A stretch of DNA of 64,000 nt. Origin: XYD12-FULL-36-8 sp964391015. Lineage in GTDB: Bacteria > Bacteroidota > Ignavibacteria > Ignavibacteriales > Ignavibacteriaceae. The translations under genes were made by a program, and so were the position numbers. Shown here in pieces: positions 51,853 to 61,083 of this stretch (positions are counted from its first letter, which is position 1; each line of letters starts with the position of its first letter). Below the pieces are notes generated by a model, which did not search any database, was not told the origin of the DNA, and saw only the letters and a program-made list of their open reading frames with translations. The stretch lies in NCBI GenBank assembly GCA_964391015.1, contig CAYMKU010000018.1:9490-73489 (forward strand), in the 5' to 3' direction.

Positions 51853-53798
51853 ACCTAATAAAAAAATATTTATCAATAGTTATTGGCGCGATTGTTTTCA
51901 TTGTTTATCTCATCACACTTGCACCATCAGTCATACAGATTGATGCGGGTGAACTTGCAACAATTCAAATTACACTTGGCATTGCGCATCCAACAGGCTA
52001 CCCTCTTTACACCATTTTGGGTTATTTATTTTCACTCATACCTTTGCCCTTCACTAAAATTTATCAGATGAACTTATTAGCAGCAATTTATTGCTCTACT
52101 GCCATTGGATTCTTTGTACAGTCGTTAAGGTTGCTGCTGGATAATATTTCTTCGTTTAACCCGCAAAAGATGACTGATTTAAGAAAGCAAAAAAGGAAAA
52201 CTCGGAAAGGGAAAGGTGAAAATGTCGATTCTAAAACACTAAAAAATGAATTGTCCGAAACAACAAAACTTTTTGCATCTGTATTTGGTGGTCTTATTCT
52301 TGCGTTCAGCAAAACTTTTTGGTTTCAAGGCACTTCAGTTGAAGTTTATTCACTTCACTTGTTATTAATTTGTATAATTATTTTTGTTTTGTTTAAAGCT
52401 TTTCTTCAGAATGAATACGAGAATAAAAGCATTCGAAATTATTGGTTTATTCTCGCTATTGTTCTAGCGCTTGGTTTCAGTAATCACATGACGACTCTGT
52501 TAATTCTTCCTGCTATAGCATATTTATTTTTTTCAAAATTCGGATTCGGCAAATACAGTATTTATAAAATGCTATTAATGATTGCACTATTCTTGCCTCT
52601 ATTGGCTATCATCTACAGCTATTTACCTATTCGTGCATCTCAACAACCGATATTGAATTGGGGAAATCCTATTGACATGGAAAGAATTCTAAGACACATG
52701 TCGGGAAAACAATACCAAGTATGGTTATTCTCTTCAATGGATTCGGCAAAAAAGCAATTAGGTTATTTCTTTTCTACGCTAACAGATGAATTTAACATTG
52801 CTTTGATACCAATTATTATAGGAGTTTTATTTTCGTACTCATACAGTAAAAAAATTTCTACTTTCCTAATCATAGTTTTTACTTCAACAGTTTTATATTC
52901 AATTAATTATGATATCGTAGATATTGATTCGTACTTTTTGCTAGCATATATCGCGCTTGCATTTTTCTCTGTGTTCGGAATAATTAAACTTTACTCCATG
53001 ATGAGAATTTCGAATCAGAATAAAACTACCATAGCAATAATTTCGCTCACCTTCATTTTGATTTTTACTTCATTCAACTTTAATAAAGTGAATCAGTCCA
53101 GCACAAAAATTTTTGAAGAATATTCAAAATCCTTGTTAAACAGTGTGAATAAAAAATCTATTATCATAAGCTATCAATGGGATTTTTTTATTTCGCCTTC
53201 TTACTACTTTCAGAATGTAGAAGGTTTCCGAAAAGATATTATAGTCATTGATAAAGAACTTCTTCGAAGATCATGGTACTATAATCAGATTGAACGAAAT
53301 CATCCAAAAATTTTTTCCGGTCTTAAAAATGAAGTGAACATGTTTCTGAAAGCGTTAAAACCATTTGAAAGAAGTGAAAATTATAATCCACAATTGCTTG
53401 AAAGTCTGTACAGACAAATCATGACAAAACTTATCACAACCAACTTTGATAAATACAATGTTTATATCGCTCCGGAAATGGTTGATAATGAAATGCAAAA
53501 AGGTGAATTTGCTTTACCGCAAGATTATTATTTGGTACCGGATTTGTTCCTTTTCAAAGTTGTTAAAACAAGAGAATATGTTCCTGCAAATCAACCCAAT
53601 TTCAATATTAAAATCCCTAAGCAAAAAAATTATTACGTGAATTTTGTTGGGGATAAGGTAGGATCGATGTTGGCAAGAAGAGCCGTCTATGAAATGCAGT
53701 TCAATTACTCTGAAAAAGCTAAAGTCTATATTGACAAAATAAAAAGTGATTTTCCTGAATATAATTTATCCCCAGAATTGTTAAAAATTTTAGAATAA
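51849..53798 (+). CDS. DUF2723 polytopic membrane protein, probable glycosyltransferase
   Basis: 649 residues with about 11-12 helices and the DUF2723 start LAPSVIQIDAGELATIQITLGIAHPTGYPLYTILGYLF. The family is related to GT-C glycosyltransferases; its vertebrate relative TMEM260 is an O-mannosyltransferase. A large extracytoplasmic C-terminal part (from ~420) contains IIISYQWDFFISPSYYFQNVEGFRKDIIVID. The start codon is TTG, overlapping the glnE stop (TTGA), so translation is coupled. Members are common in T9SS-bearing Bacteroidota, and glycosylation of exported proteins is a reasonable guess. The catalytic residues were not checked. Confidence 0.82.
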   Translation: MNLIKKYLSIVIGAIVFIVYLITLAPSVIQIDAGELATIQITLGIAHPTGYPLYTILGYLFSLIPLPFTKIYQMNLLAAIYCSTAIGFFVQSLRLLLDNISSFNPQKMTDLRKQKRKTRKGKGENVDSKTLKNELSETTKLFASVFGGLILAFSKTFWFQGTSVEVYSLHLLLICIIIFVLFKAFLQNEYENKSIRNYWFILAIVLALGFSNHMTTLLILPAIAYLFFSKFGFGKYSIYKMLLMIALFLPLLAIIYSYLPIRASQQPILNWGNPIDMERILRHMSGKQYQVWLFSSMDSAKKQLGYFFSTLTDEFNIALIPIIIGVLFSYSYSKKISTFLIIVFTSTVLYSINYDIVDIDSYFLLAYIALAFFSVFGIIKLYSMMRISNQNKTTIAIISLTFILIFTSFNFNKVNQSSTKIFEEYSKSLLNSVNKKSIIISYQWDFFISPSYYFQNVEGFRKDIIVIDKELLRRSWYYNQIERNHPKIFSGLKNEVNMFLKALKPFERSENYNPQLLESLYRQIMTKLITTNFDKYNVYIAPEMVDNEMQKGEFALPQDYYLVPDLFLFKVVKTREYVPANQPNFNIKIPKQKNYYVNFVGDKVGSMLARRAVYEMQFNYSEKAKVYIDKIKSDFPEYNLSPELLKILE

Positions 53799-53812
53799 AA
53801 ATATATTGGTCC

Positions 53813-54481
53813 TTACCTCGGAACGTTTTGAAGAACCAAGTTTAATTCAGGAAGAAAAAACAAGTAGAACAGCCACATTGCAAACCCAATAGAAATTGGA
53901 ATTACGAGATTATCATCAGCTAATCCGTATGAGACATTTTCTATTATTGCTCCAATTCCAGCGGAAACTATTCCAATTAAATATTCAGAAAAACGATACT
54001 CAATTTTGGGAGAAAGTAAAACCACAACTATTCCACTCACAAAAAATGCTAACGTCCCTTCGAAACTTTTGAAAAGAAATTTATGTTTGCCAAACCGCCT
54101 GCCAACCAAAGCAGCCATTGTATCACTAATGATTAGGATTGCAAATGCAGTTACAACAATTACTTTTGGAAATATTAGAACACAGATAAATGCAGAAAGC
54201 AAAACATAAGTAGCACCATTTAGATTACGTTTTTTATGATCAATCTCGTGCTCTCTTAATAAAAAGCCAAATATTTTGTAAAATAATTTACCAATTGAAC
54301 GGGAAAGATATCGTCCAACATCAAGGAACAACGCCATTGCTGTCATTATTCCTAAAATAATCAGCGCTGCACTACGTGGAATAAAATAATAAACAACTGG
54401 AATTGAGAGCGAGCAAAGATGAATTGATTTTCGAAGTAATTCATCTCTGTAATGGATTGTTCCGTTATCAACGTGCGTCAT
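53813..54481 (-). CDS. Polyprenol/phytol kinase-like membrane protein (SEC59/VTE5 type)
   Basis: 222 residues with seven or so helices and the CTP-dependent kinase motifs of the SEC59/DGK1/VTE5 group: RDELLRKSIHLCSLSIPVVYYFIPR, DTMAALVGRRFGKHKF, FEGTLAFFVSG and IIENVSYGLADDNLVIPISIGF. It would phosphorylate a lipid alcohol such as phytol, dolichol or diacylglycerol using a nucleoside triphosphate. It overlaps the end of ftsH by 14 bases and is co-transcribed with it. Confidence 0.85.
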   Translation of the reverse strand: MTHVDNGTIHYRDELLRKSIHLCSLSIPVVYYFIPRSAALIILGIMTAMALFLDVGRYLSRSIGKLFYKIFGFLLREHEIDHKKRNLNGATYVLLSAFICVLIFPKVIVVTAFAILIISDTMAALVGRRFGKHKFLFKSFEGTLAFFVSGIVVVLLSPKIEYRFSEYLIGIVSAGIGAIIENVSYGLADDNLVIPISIGFAMWLFYLFFLPELNLVLQNVPR

Positions 54482-56516
54482 CTTTGGAAATGGATTCTTT
54501 CGGCTTCCTTTGTTCCATTAATTTTTTAACATGATCAGGAACTTCAGTTTCAGAACCGTTATCACCGCTTCCATTTTTTTTCATCGGGGGCAACTCTTCG
54601 CCTCGAATTATCGCATCAATTTCTTCACTGTCAAGGATTTCCCTTTCCAGCAACTCGAGAGAAAGTTTATGCAGTAAGTTCAAATTGTCTTGTAAAATTT
54701 TTTCTGAGCGGTTCATTGCCATATTCACAATTGACCTGATCTCATCATCAATTTCAATTGCTGTCCGCTCACTGTAATCTCTGTGTTTCTGAATTTCTCT
54801 CCCCAGGAAAATTTCTTCTTCCTTTGCACCATAACTCAATGGCCCAAGTTTCTCACTCATCCCCCATTCACATACCATTTTTCGTGCTATGCTGGTTGCT
54901 TTTTCAATATCATTACCTGCACCAGTTGTGTAATGATTAAATACTAATTTCTCAGCTGCCCTTCCTCCAAGCGCATAGGTTATTATTGATTCTAGATACA
55001 CCTTAGAGTAAGTATGTTTTTCATCAATTGGGAGATAACTCGTAACTCCCAATGCCCGCCCTCTTGGAATAATTGTCACTTTGTGAACAGGATCGGCTTC
55101 GGGAAGCATTCTTGCAACAAGAACATGTCCAATTTCGTGATAGGCAGTAATCTTCTTTTCTTCTTCTGAGATGATAAGACTCTTTCGCTCCATTCCCATC
55201 ATCACTTTATCTTTTGCTTCTTCAAAATCAATCATCTCGACATTTTTCTTATTTTTTCGGGCAGCTAACAGTGCAGCTTCATTCACAAGATTTGCCAATT
55301 CAGCACCCGCAAGCCCAGGAGTTCCCTTAGCAAGAACTTCCAATTTAACTGCCGGATCGAGTGGGATATTTCGCGTATGAACTTTTAAAATTCCTTCACG
55401 ACCTTTAACATCAGGTCTGTCAACTACAACTTGACGATCAAATCTTCCTGGTCTAAGCAGAGCTGGATCTAAAACATCAGGACGATTTGTAGCAGCAATT
55501 ATGATTACACCGCTATTCTGCTCAAACCCATCCATCTCAACCAAAAGTTGATTAAGTGTTTGCTCTCTTTCATCATGACCGCCACCTAAACCGGCACCAC
55601 GATGTCGTCCCACCGCATCAATTTCATCAATAAAAATAATACATGGAGCATTTTTCTTTCCTTGATCGAAAAGATCGCGAACGCGGCTGGCACCAACACC
55701 AACAAACATTTCAACAAAGTCCGCTCCACTGATAGAGAAAAATGGAACACCGGCTTCGCCAGCAACTGCACGTGCTAAAAGCGTTTTTCCAGTCCCCGGA
55801 GGTCCCAACAATAATACTCCTCTTGGAATTTTTCCTCCAAGTTTTTGAAATTTAGTCGGCTCTTTTAAGAATTCGATAATTTCTTGTAGTTCAAGCTTTG
55901 CTTCATCAGCACCAGCAACATCTTTAAAAGTTACTCTCAAACCTGATTGTGTTATCAGCTTTGCTTTGCTTTTCCCAAAAGAAAAAATACCACGCGTTCC
56001 ACCAGCTGACCCTTGCATTCTCCTCATAATAAGCAACCAAACAGCAATGATGATTACCCAAGGAACAAATCCAAGAATAATATTGAGCCACTCATTAGAT
56101 TCCTTATCGAATGAATAATTAATCCCTTTTTGTTTCCAAATTGCTTCTTGATCTTTAACGATTGGTTCAGGTAAGTAAACAGAAATCTCTTTAACTGAGA
56201 CTTCTTTTTTATTTATAATTATTTTTTCTTCAGACCGGAGTTCTGCTTTGAAAGAGTAGTCGTTGATATCTGATTTGGTAATAGTAGCTTTTAAGATTTT
56301 ATCTTCAGCAAGAAGTTTTTCATACTGGTTATATGGAATTTCAGTATAGTTCACATTGTTAGTCCGGAAAATTTGCATAACGATTACCGCTGCAACAATC
56401 ACTGCACCCCAGCCAAAAACCAATTTAATTACTTTAGACCAGTCGAAATTATCGTCACTCTTATTTGAACCACCAGGTTTCAATGGTGAATTTTTATTGC
56501 TTTTATTATCAGCCAT
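54468..56516 (-). CDS. ftsH: ATP-dependent zinc metalloprotease FtsH
   Basis: 682 residues: two membrane helices (~30-50 and ~145-168) around an extracytoplasmic domain, then an AAA+ module (Walker A LLGPPGTGKTLLARAVAGEA, Walker B CIIFIDEIDAVGRHRG, SRH TNRPDVLDPALLRPGRFDRQ) and an M41 protease domain with the zinc motif AYHEIGHVLVARM. Membrane-bound quality-control protease. It lies 35 bp downstream of hpt on the same strand, the common hpt-ftsH order, with tilS upstream. Confidence 0.98.
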   Translation of the reverse strand: MADNKSNKNSPLKPGGSNKSDDNFDWSKVIKLVFGWGAVIVAAVIVMQIFRTNNVNYTEIPYNQYEKLLAEDKILKATITKSDINDYSFKAELRSEEKIIINKKEVSVKEISVYLPEPIVKDQEAIWKQKGINYSFDKESNEWLNIILGFVPWVIIIAVWLLIMRRMQGSAGGTRGIFSFGKSKAKLITQSGLRVTFKDVAGADEAKLELQEIIEFLKEPTKFQKLGGKIPRGVLLLGPPGTGKTLLARAVAGEAGVPFFSISGADFVEMFVGVGASRVRDLFDQGKKNAPCIIFIDEIDAVGRHRGAGLGGGHDEREQTLNQLLVEMDGFEQNSGVIIIAATNRPDVLDPALLRPGRFDRQVVVDRPDVKGREGILKVHTRNIPLDPAVKLEVLAKGTPGLAGAELANLVNEAALLAARKNKKNVEMIDFEEAKDKVMMGMERKSLIISEEEKKITAYHEIGHVLVARMLPEADPVHKVTIIPRGRALGVTSYLPIDEKHTYSKVYLESIITYALGGRAAEKLVFNHYTTGAGNDIEKATSIARKMVCEWGMSEKLGPLSYGAKEEEIFLGREIQKHRDYSERTAIEIDDEIRSIVNMAMNRSEKILQDNLNLLHKLSLELLEREILDSEEIDAIIRGEELPPMKKNGSGDNGSETEVPDHVKKLMEQRKPKESISKDDAR

Positions 56517-56551
56517 TTTATAAACAATATCCCAAGAATTTTATTAAAACT

Positions 56552-57103
56552 CTAACTTAACATGTATATTGAAGGTAAATTTCTATATTTTTGAGCATAG
56601 TCCAACCCATATCCTATCACAAATTTACTCGGAATTTCAAAGCCAATATAGTCAATTTTTACATCATATCTAAGACTATTGGGTTTAACTAGCAGACTGA
56701 TTACCTTCATACTTGTCGGATTATGCTGGCTAATCAGCTCCTCAATAAACTTAATTGATAAACCCGAATCAACAATATCTTCAACAATTATTAAGTCTCT
56801 TCCGTTCACATCACAGTTAAGCTCCTTGATTAATTTCACTTTACCGGAAGATATTTTCTCATCTCCATAGCTTGAAAGCTTGAAGAAATCCATCTCACAA
56901 TCTATGCCGATATTTTTAACCAGGTCTGCCATAAAAATGAATGCTCCATTTAATACACCTATAAAAACTGGCACTTTGCCTTCATAATCTTTTGAAATTT
57001 TTTCTGCCAATTCTTTAATCCGCAGTTGAATTTTCTTTGCATCCAGATACTCTGTAAAGATTTCATTACCAACACGAATTTTATTTTGCTTTAGCTCAGA
57101 CAT
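56552..57103 (-). CDS. hpt: Hypoxanthine phosphoribosyltransferase
   Basis: 183 residues with the PRPP loop LIIVEDIVDSGLSIKFIEELI, the N-terminal VFIGVLNGAFIFMADLVKNI loop and the C-terminal FVIGYGLDYAQKYRNLPSIYML. It salvages hypoxanthine or guanine to the nucleoside monophosphate. It overlaps the tilS stop by 13 bases; tilS-hpt-ftsH is a widely conserved gene order. Confidence 0.96.
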   Translation of the reverse strand: MSELKQNKIRVGNEIFTEYLDAKKIQLRIKELAEKISKDYEGKVPVFIGVLNGAFIFMADLVKNIGIDCEMDFFKLSSYGDEKISSGKVKLIKELNCDVNGRDLIIVEDIVDSGLSIKFIEELISQHNPTSMKVISLLVKPNSLRYDVKIDYIGFEIPSKFVIGYGLDYAQKYRNLPSIYMLS

Positions 57104-58455
57104 AATTGTAAAACCTTTTTCGTTTTATCAGTGATTTTAACTTGGTCATCTATTCTATAACCAACAACCCACACTATTTTATTTTTGTTCACAAGAACCA
57201 GTTGTTGTCTTTTTTCGATTGCTGGGATTTTCTGATCATTAAGAAAATCTGAAATGTTTTTAGACCCTTTTAATCCGAATGGTTGAAATCTATCACCATT
57301 CTTCCAAAACCTGAGAGAAAATTTATCAGTAACTCGATTAGCATCAATATATTCAATATTTTTGTCATTAGAATAGGCAACGAAATTTTTATCAACACAA
57401 TTTATTTTGATTTGCTTGTTTTTCAATTCTCCTTTACCACCAACCATAATTTCAACTGGTTCAGATTTTTTTTGCTCCTTAAGGAAGAACACTATGATTT
57501 TATTTTTTTCACGAATCGCTGTTAATTGGTTTGAAATATCTACAGTTTTACCAACCTGCTTATTGAATAGTGAAATAACTTTACTGCAGTCATTAAATGA
57601 AGTTTGTATCTGAAAATTTCCATCAAGAGAAACCTTAACAATATCACTCCAGATGTCTTCATCAAATTTGGCAAGTTCATCAATTAGAATTTCGAGCTGA
57701 TCTTTTTTTTTAACTGTAGTATGTTCCTTTATAATTTTAATTACCGTATTGGTAATGCCTGTCTGTTTTTTAAAAATTGCAGATGACTTAAACAATGTTT
57801 GCTCAATTTTAGGATTAAGCCGCTTTTTGATCAAAGGAAATAATTCATTCCTAATAAAATTACGCTCATGGGCATTAGATAGATTTGTCTTATCAAACCG
57901 AAAATGAACATTATTCTTTTTAAGATATTCCAATATTTCATCTTTGGTAACATTTAAAATAGGTCGAATTACAGATCCTCTTATAATTGGAATTCCTGAT
58001 AATCCTTTAATTCCAGTTCCTTTAATCAAATTAAGTAGAACCGTCTCTGCATTATCGCTGCAAGTGTGCGCTGTTGCAATCTTGTCATATTTAAATTTCT
58101 CTTGAATCTTCGATAATTCTTTATAACGAATTTCTCTTGCCGCTTCTTCAATCGAAATTTTATTTCTTTTTGCAAATGCAGGCACATCGCGTTTAACAGA
58201 AAAATATTCGATGCCTAACTTCGAACACAAATTTCCGCAAAATTTTTCATCGCTATCCGCTTCTTTACCACGAATCATATGATTTACGTGCATTGCACCG
58301 ATTTCTACTTTGTATTTTCTTTTGTACTTAAGTAAAAAATGAAGTAGAAAGACAGAATCCGCTCCACCACTAAGAGCAAGTAAAATTTTTTCTCCTTGTT
58401 GAAGAAGATCATTTTCTTTTACAAAGCGAATTATCTTTTCGTCAATCTTTTTCAT
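57091..58455 (-). CDS. tilS: tRNA(Ile)-lysidine synthase
   Basis: 454 residues: N-terminal PP-loop ATPase (LLALSGGADSVFLLHFLL), HVNHMIRGKEADSDEKFC, ATAHTCSDNAETVLLNLIKGTGIKGLSGI and the C-terminal TilS_C substrate-binding domain with FSLRFWKNGDRFQPFGLKGSKNISDFLNDQKIP. It converts C34 of tRNA-Ile(CAU) to lysidine so AUA is read as Ile, an essential step. First of the tilS-hpt-ftsH group. Confidence 0.96.
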   Translation of the reverse strand: MKKIDEKIIRFVKENDLLQQGEKILLALSGGADSVFLLHFLLKYKRKYKVEIGAMHVNHMIRGKEADSDEKFCGNLCSKLGIEYFSVKRDVPAFAKRNKISIEEAAREIRYKELSKIQEKFKYDKIATAHTCSDNAETVLLNLIKGTGIKGLSGIPIIRGSVIRPILNVTKDEILEYLKKNNVHFRFDKTNLSNAHERNFIRNELFPLIKKRLNPKIEQTLFKSSAIFKKQTGITNTVIKIIKEHTTVKKKDQLEILIDELAKFDEDIWSDIVKVSLDGNFQIQTSFNDCSKVISLFNKQVGKTVDISNQLTAIREKNKIIVFFLKEQKKSEPVEIMVGGKGELKNKQIKINCVDKNFVAYSNDKNIEYIDANRVTDKFSLRFWKNGDRFQPFGLKGSKNISDFLNDQKIPAIEKRQQLVLVNKNKIVWVVGYRIDDQVKITDKTKKVLQLCLS

Positions 58456-58478
58456 TCTGAAAAAAGTATAATTTGCTT

Positions 58479-59084
58479 TTATGCTTCCGATTCAGTTTTG
58501 TTTGCCATTATTCTTTCGACATACTTACCAAGCACATCAAACTCAAGATTAACCGTATCCCCAATTTTTTTGTTCGAGAAAATTGTTTCTTGCCAGGTAA
58601 ATGGAATCACCCCAACGGAAAAGGTATTTCCTTCAAGTTTTGCTACTGTCATACTCACTCCATCAATAGATACTGAGCCGACGTAAATCAAATATTTCTT
58701 AAATTCTTCAGGATAGCGAATAGTTACAAAGTGGCTATTAGATAATTCTTTAATTTCTAAAACTTCACCCTTAGTATCAACATGACCAAGAACAAAATGA
58801 CCACCAAGACGTGCGTCTGCTTTTAACGGACGTTCCAAATTAACTTTACTGCCAACATCAAGTGAACCGAGATTCGTTTTCTTTAGAGTTTCTTCAATAG
58901 TATCAACTGAAAAAGTGTTATTATTTTTTTTAACAACTGTTAAACAACAACCATTAACGCTAATGCTACTGCCGATATTAATATCTTCGAAAATTTTTGA
59001 TGCCTTAATCACCAGCTGATAACCATCACCGGTTTTTATTTTCTTCCTTAGTTCCCCTTTTTCTTCAACAAGTCCGGTAAACAT
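58479..59084 (-). CDS. ribE: Riboflavin synthase alpha subunit
   Basis: 201 residues: starts MFTGLVEEKGELRK, with two lumazine-binding repeats (each ending in GSSISVNGCCLTVV and GSVSIDGVSMTVAKLEG) and the linker LGGHFVLGHVDTKGEV. It dismutates two 6,7-dimethyl-8-ribityllumazine molecules to riboflavin. It lies 23 bp upstream of tilS and about 150 bp after ribD. No FMN riboswitch was recognised in that gap. Confidence 0.97.
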   Translation of the reverse strand: MFTGLVEEKGELRKKIKTGDGYQLVIKASKIFEDINIGSSISVNGCCLTVVKKNNNTFSVDTIEETLKKTNLGSLDVGSKVNLERPLKADARLGGHFVLGHVDTKGEVLEIKELSNSHFVTIRYPEEFKKYLIYVGSVSIDGVSMTVAKLEGNTFSVGVIPFTWQETIFSNKKIGDTVNLEFDVLGKYVERIMANKTESEA

Positions 59085-59237
59085 AAACCTCTCCTAAATG
59101 ATTTGTAAACAAAATTCAAAATTAGCTTATGAAAAATAGTATTAAGTTGTGAATGAAAAGAAGGAAATTTTATGACTCTTCGATTTATTATGAGATGCGG
59201 TTAAATAATAACAATAAAAAATATTGCTTTTATTGTT

Positions 59238-60326
59238 TTATCGAGAAAATTCAACACATAAATCGTCATCAAATTTTTCAACATTTAGTAATTTAACTTT
59301 TAAAGCATTCTTTAAATTAGCTTTACCAATATGATTTACGAATGGAACTCCCGAACCCAAAATTTTAGGACTAATAAATAAAAAAATATCATCAAACATA
59401 TTTTCACTCAGAAACGAAGTGTAAATTTCACCACCTCCCTCAACTAAAACTGAAGCGATTTGATTTTTTGCTAATTCATGTAAAACAGATTTCAAATTTA
59501 ATCTCCCGTTACTATTCGATTTTGCGAAAATAATTTTTATACCCATCGAATTCAGTTTTTTTATCCTTCGCTTCTTATCAAAGTTTTTATTGGATGTTAC
59601 TACAATAGTATTCTTATCGTTGTTTGATGTGAAAATTTTATGATTAGTGCTTAACTCAAACCTAGAGTCCAAAACAATTCTTTTGGGATTTCTACCTTCG
59701 GTTAAACGAACTGTCAAACCTGGCTCATCAATTCGCACAGTTCCTGGTCCAACAAGAACAGCATCATATCTTGCTCTAAGTAAATGCACATAACGACGTG
59801 AAGCAGTTGATGAAATCCATTTTGAATTGCCAGTTGTATCTGCAATTTTACTATCAATAGTCTGAGCTGCCTTCAAGGTAACGTAAGGAATTTTTTTTAT
59901 TATGTACTTGAAGAAAAATTTATTTAATTCAATACATTCCTTTTCTAGCAAACCAACTTTAACCTCTATACCAGCAGCTTTTAGCTTTTTCACCCCAGCG
60001 CCACTAACCAACGGATTCATATCGAGCGTACCTATTACCACTCGCTTAAATTTTTTCTCTATTATTTTATCAACACAAGGGGGAGTCTTTCCGTAATGAC
60101 TGCAGGGTTCTAAATTTATGTAAAGTGTTGCATTCTCTAAATCTTCTCTTGCACTATTTATAGCATTGATTTCAGCATGGTTCCCTCCAAACTTTTCATG
60201 GTAACCAGCACCAATTATCCTTTCTTCTTTAATGATAACACAGCCAACTAACGGATTAGGACTAACTTTTCCCCTTCCTTTCTTGGCTAACTCAATGGCG
60301 AGTTTTATGTAAGATTCATCAGTCAA
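59238..60326 (-). CDS. ribD: Bifunctional riboflavin biosynthesis deaminase/reductase
   Basis: 362 residues: an N-terminal deaminase with zinc ligands in NHAEINAIN and LEPCSHYGKTPPCVDKII, and a C-terminal NADPH reductase (SKWISSTASRRYVHLLRARYDAVLVGPGTV, ASVLVEGGGEIYTSFL). It performs the second and third steps of riboflavin synthesis. The start lies 11 bp after the greA stop, so greA and ribD are co-transcribed. Other rib genes (ribBA, ribH) are not in this window. Confidence 0.97.
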   Translation of the reverse strand: MTDESYIKLAIELAKKGRGKVSPNPLVGCVIIKEERIIGAGYHEKFGGNHAEINAINSAREDLENATLYINLEPCSHYGKTPPCVDKIIEKKFKRVVIGTLDMNPLVSGAGVKKLKAAGIEVKVGLLEKECIELNKFFFKYIIKKIPYVTLKAAQTIDSKIADTTGNSKWISSTASRRYVHLLRARYDAVLVGPGTVRIDEPGLTVRLTEGRNPKRIVLDSRFELSTNHKIFTSNNDKNTIVVTSNKNFDKKRRIKKLNSMGIKIIFAKSNSNGRLNLKSVLHELAKNQIASVLVEGGGEIYTSFLSENMFDDIFLFISPKILGSGVPFVNHIGKANLKNALKVKLLNVEKFDDDLCVEFSR

Positions 60327-60337
60327 TCGAAAGAGCT

Positions 60338-60814
60338 TTATTTAATTGATAATATTTCAAACTCCATTAATCCGGCAGGTGCTTTTACTTTGACTTTATC
60401 TCCAACTTTAAAACCTAACAAGCCCTGACCAACAGGCGAGGTAACCGAGACTTTACCAGCTTGGAAATCGGCTTCTTCAGGTGACACTAACATGTATTCA
60501 AAAATCTTATTCGTTTTCAAATTTTTGATTGAAACTATAGATAATATGTGAACCTGACCACTTGGAAATTGTGATGCATCAATAATTCTTGCACGGGACA
60601 GAATCTGCTCGAGTTTACTAATTTTGAGTTCGAACAAACCTTGCTCTTCTTTGGCCGCATCATATTCTGCATTCTCAGACAAATCTCCATGTGATCGAGC
60701 TTCCGCAATTTTTGCCGCGATAGTTTTTCTTCCGTTTGTTTTCAGCTCCTGTAGCTCTTTCTCAAGCTCAACAAGACGTTCTTTTGTCAAGTAAACAAAA
60801 TTATTGTCAACCAT
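60338..60814 (-). CDS. greA: Transcription elongation factor GreA
   Basis: From ATG 60814 the protein has 158 residues, the usual GreA length; the frame can be extended to a TTG at 60844 but that is unnecessary. An N-terminal coiled coil (LVELEKELQELKTNGRKTIAAKIAEARSHGDLSENAEYDAAKEEQ) carries the acidic tip that rescues backtracked RNA polymerase. The C-terminal FKBP-like domain ends VGDKVKVKAPAGLMEFEILSI. It heads the ribD/ribE strand block. Confidence 0.97.
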   Translation of the reverse strand: MVDNNFVYLTKERLVELEKELQELKTNGRKTIAAKIAEARSHGDLSENAEYDAAKEEQGLFELKISKLEQILSRARIIDASQFPSGQVHILSIVSIKNLKTNKIFEYMLVSPEEADFQAGKVSVTSPVGQGLLGFKVGDKVKVKAPAGLMEFEILSIK

Positions 60815-61083
60815 AATTATCTTTATCCATTCTGAATAAATCAAAAAATTTAAAAAAAAATTACCACGGCTTAGCCAGTGGCACGGGAAACTTAGGAAAA
60901 TAATTTTAGCTTGTCAAGAACAGATAAATTAATATTAATTAAAATATGTATTTGCGATGCTCAAAAAGGTGGCAATTTAAAAATAATTTGTGATGAATCA
61001 GGTAAAAAAATTGACAAATGAAAGCAACTGAAGTATATTCGCCGAAAATTTTCAAATAAATAATAAACCTTAGGTGTTTCCTT
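60815..61083. promoter_or_regulatory. Divergent promoter region of greA and the reprolysin gene
   Basis: 269 bp separate divergent starts and must carry both promoters. I see no repeat or riboswitch. A GGTG-type ribosome site precedes ATG 61084. Confidence 0.4.

Noticed and set aside
59085..59237. FMN riboswitch between ribD and ribE
   Set aside because: No RFN-element consensus (AGGGGCAGGGT-type blocks) is visible.
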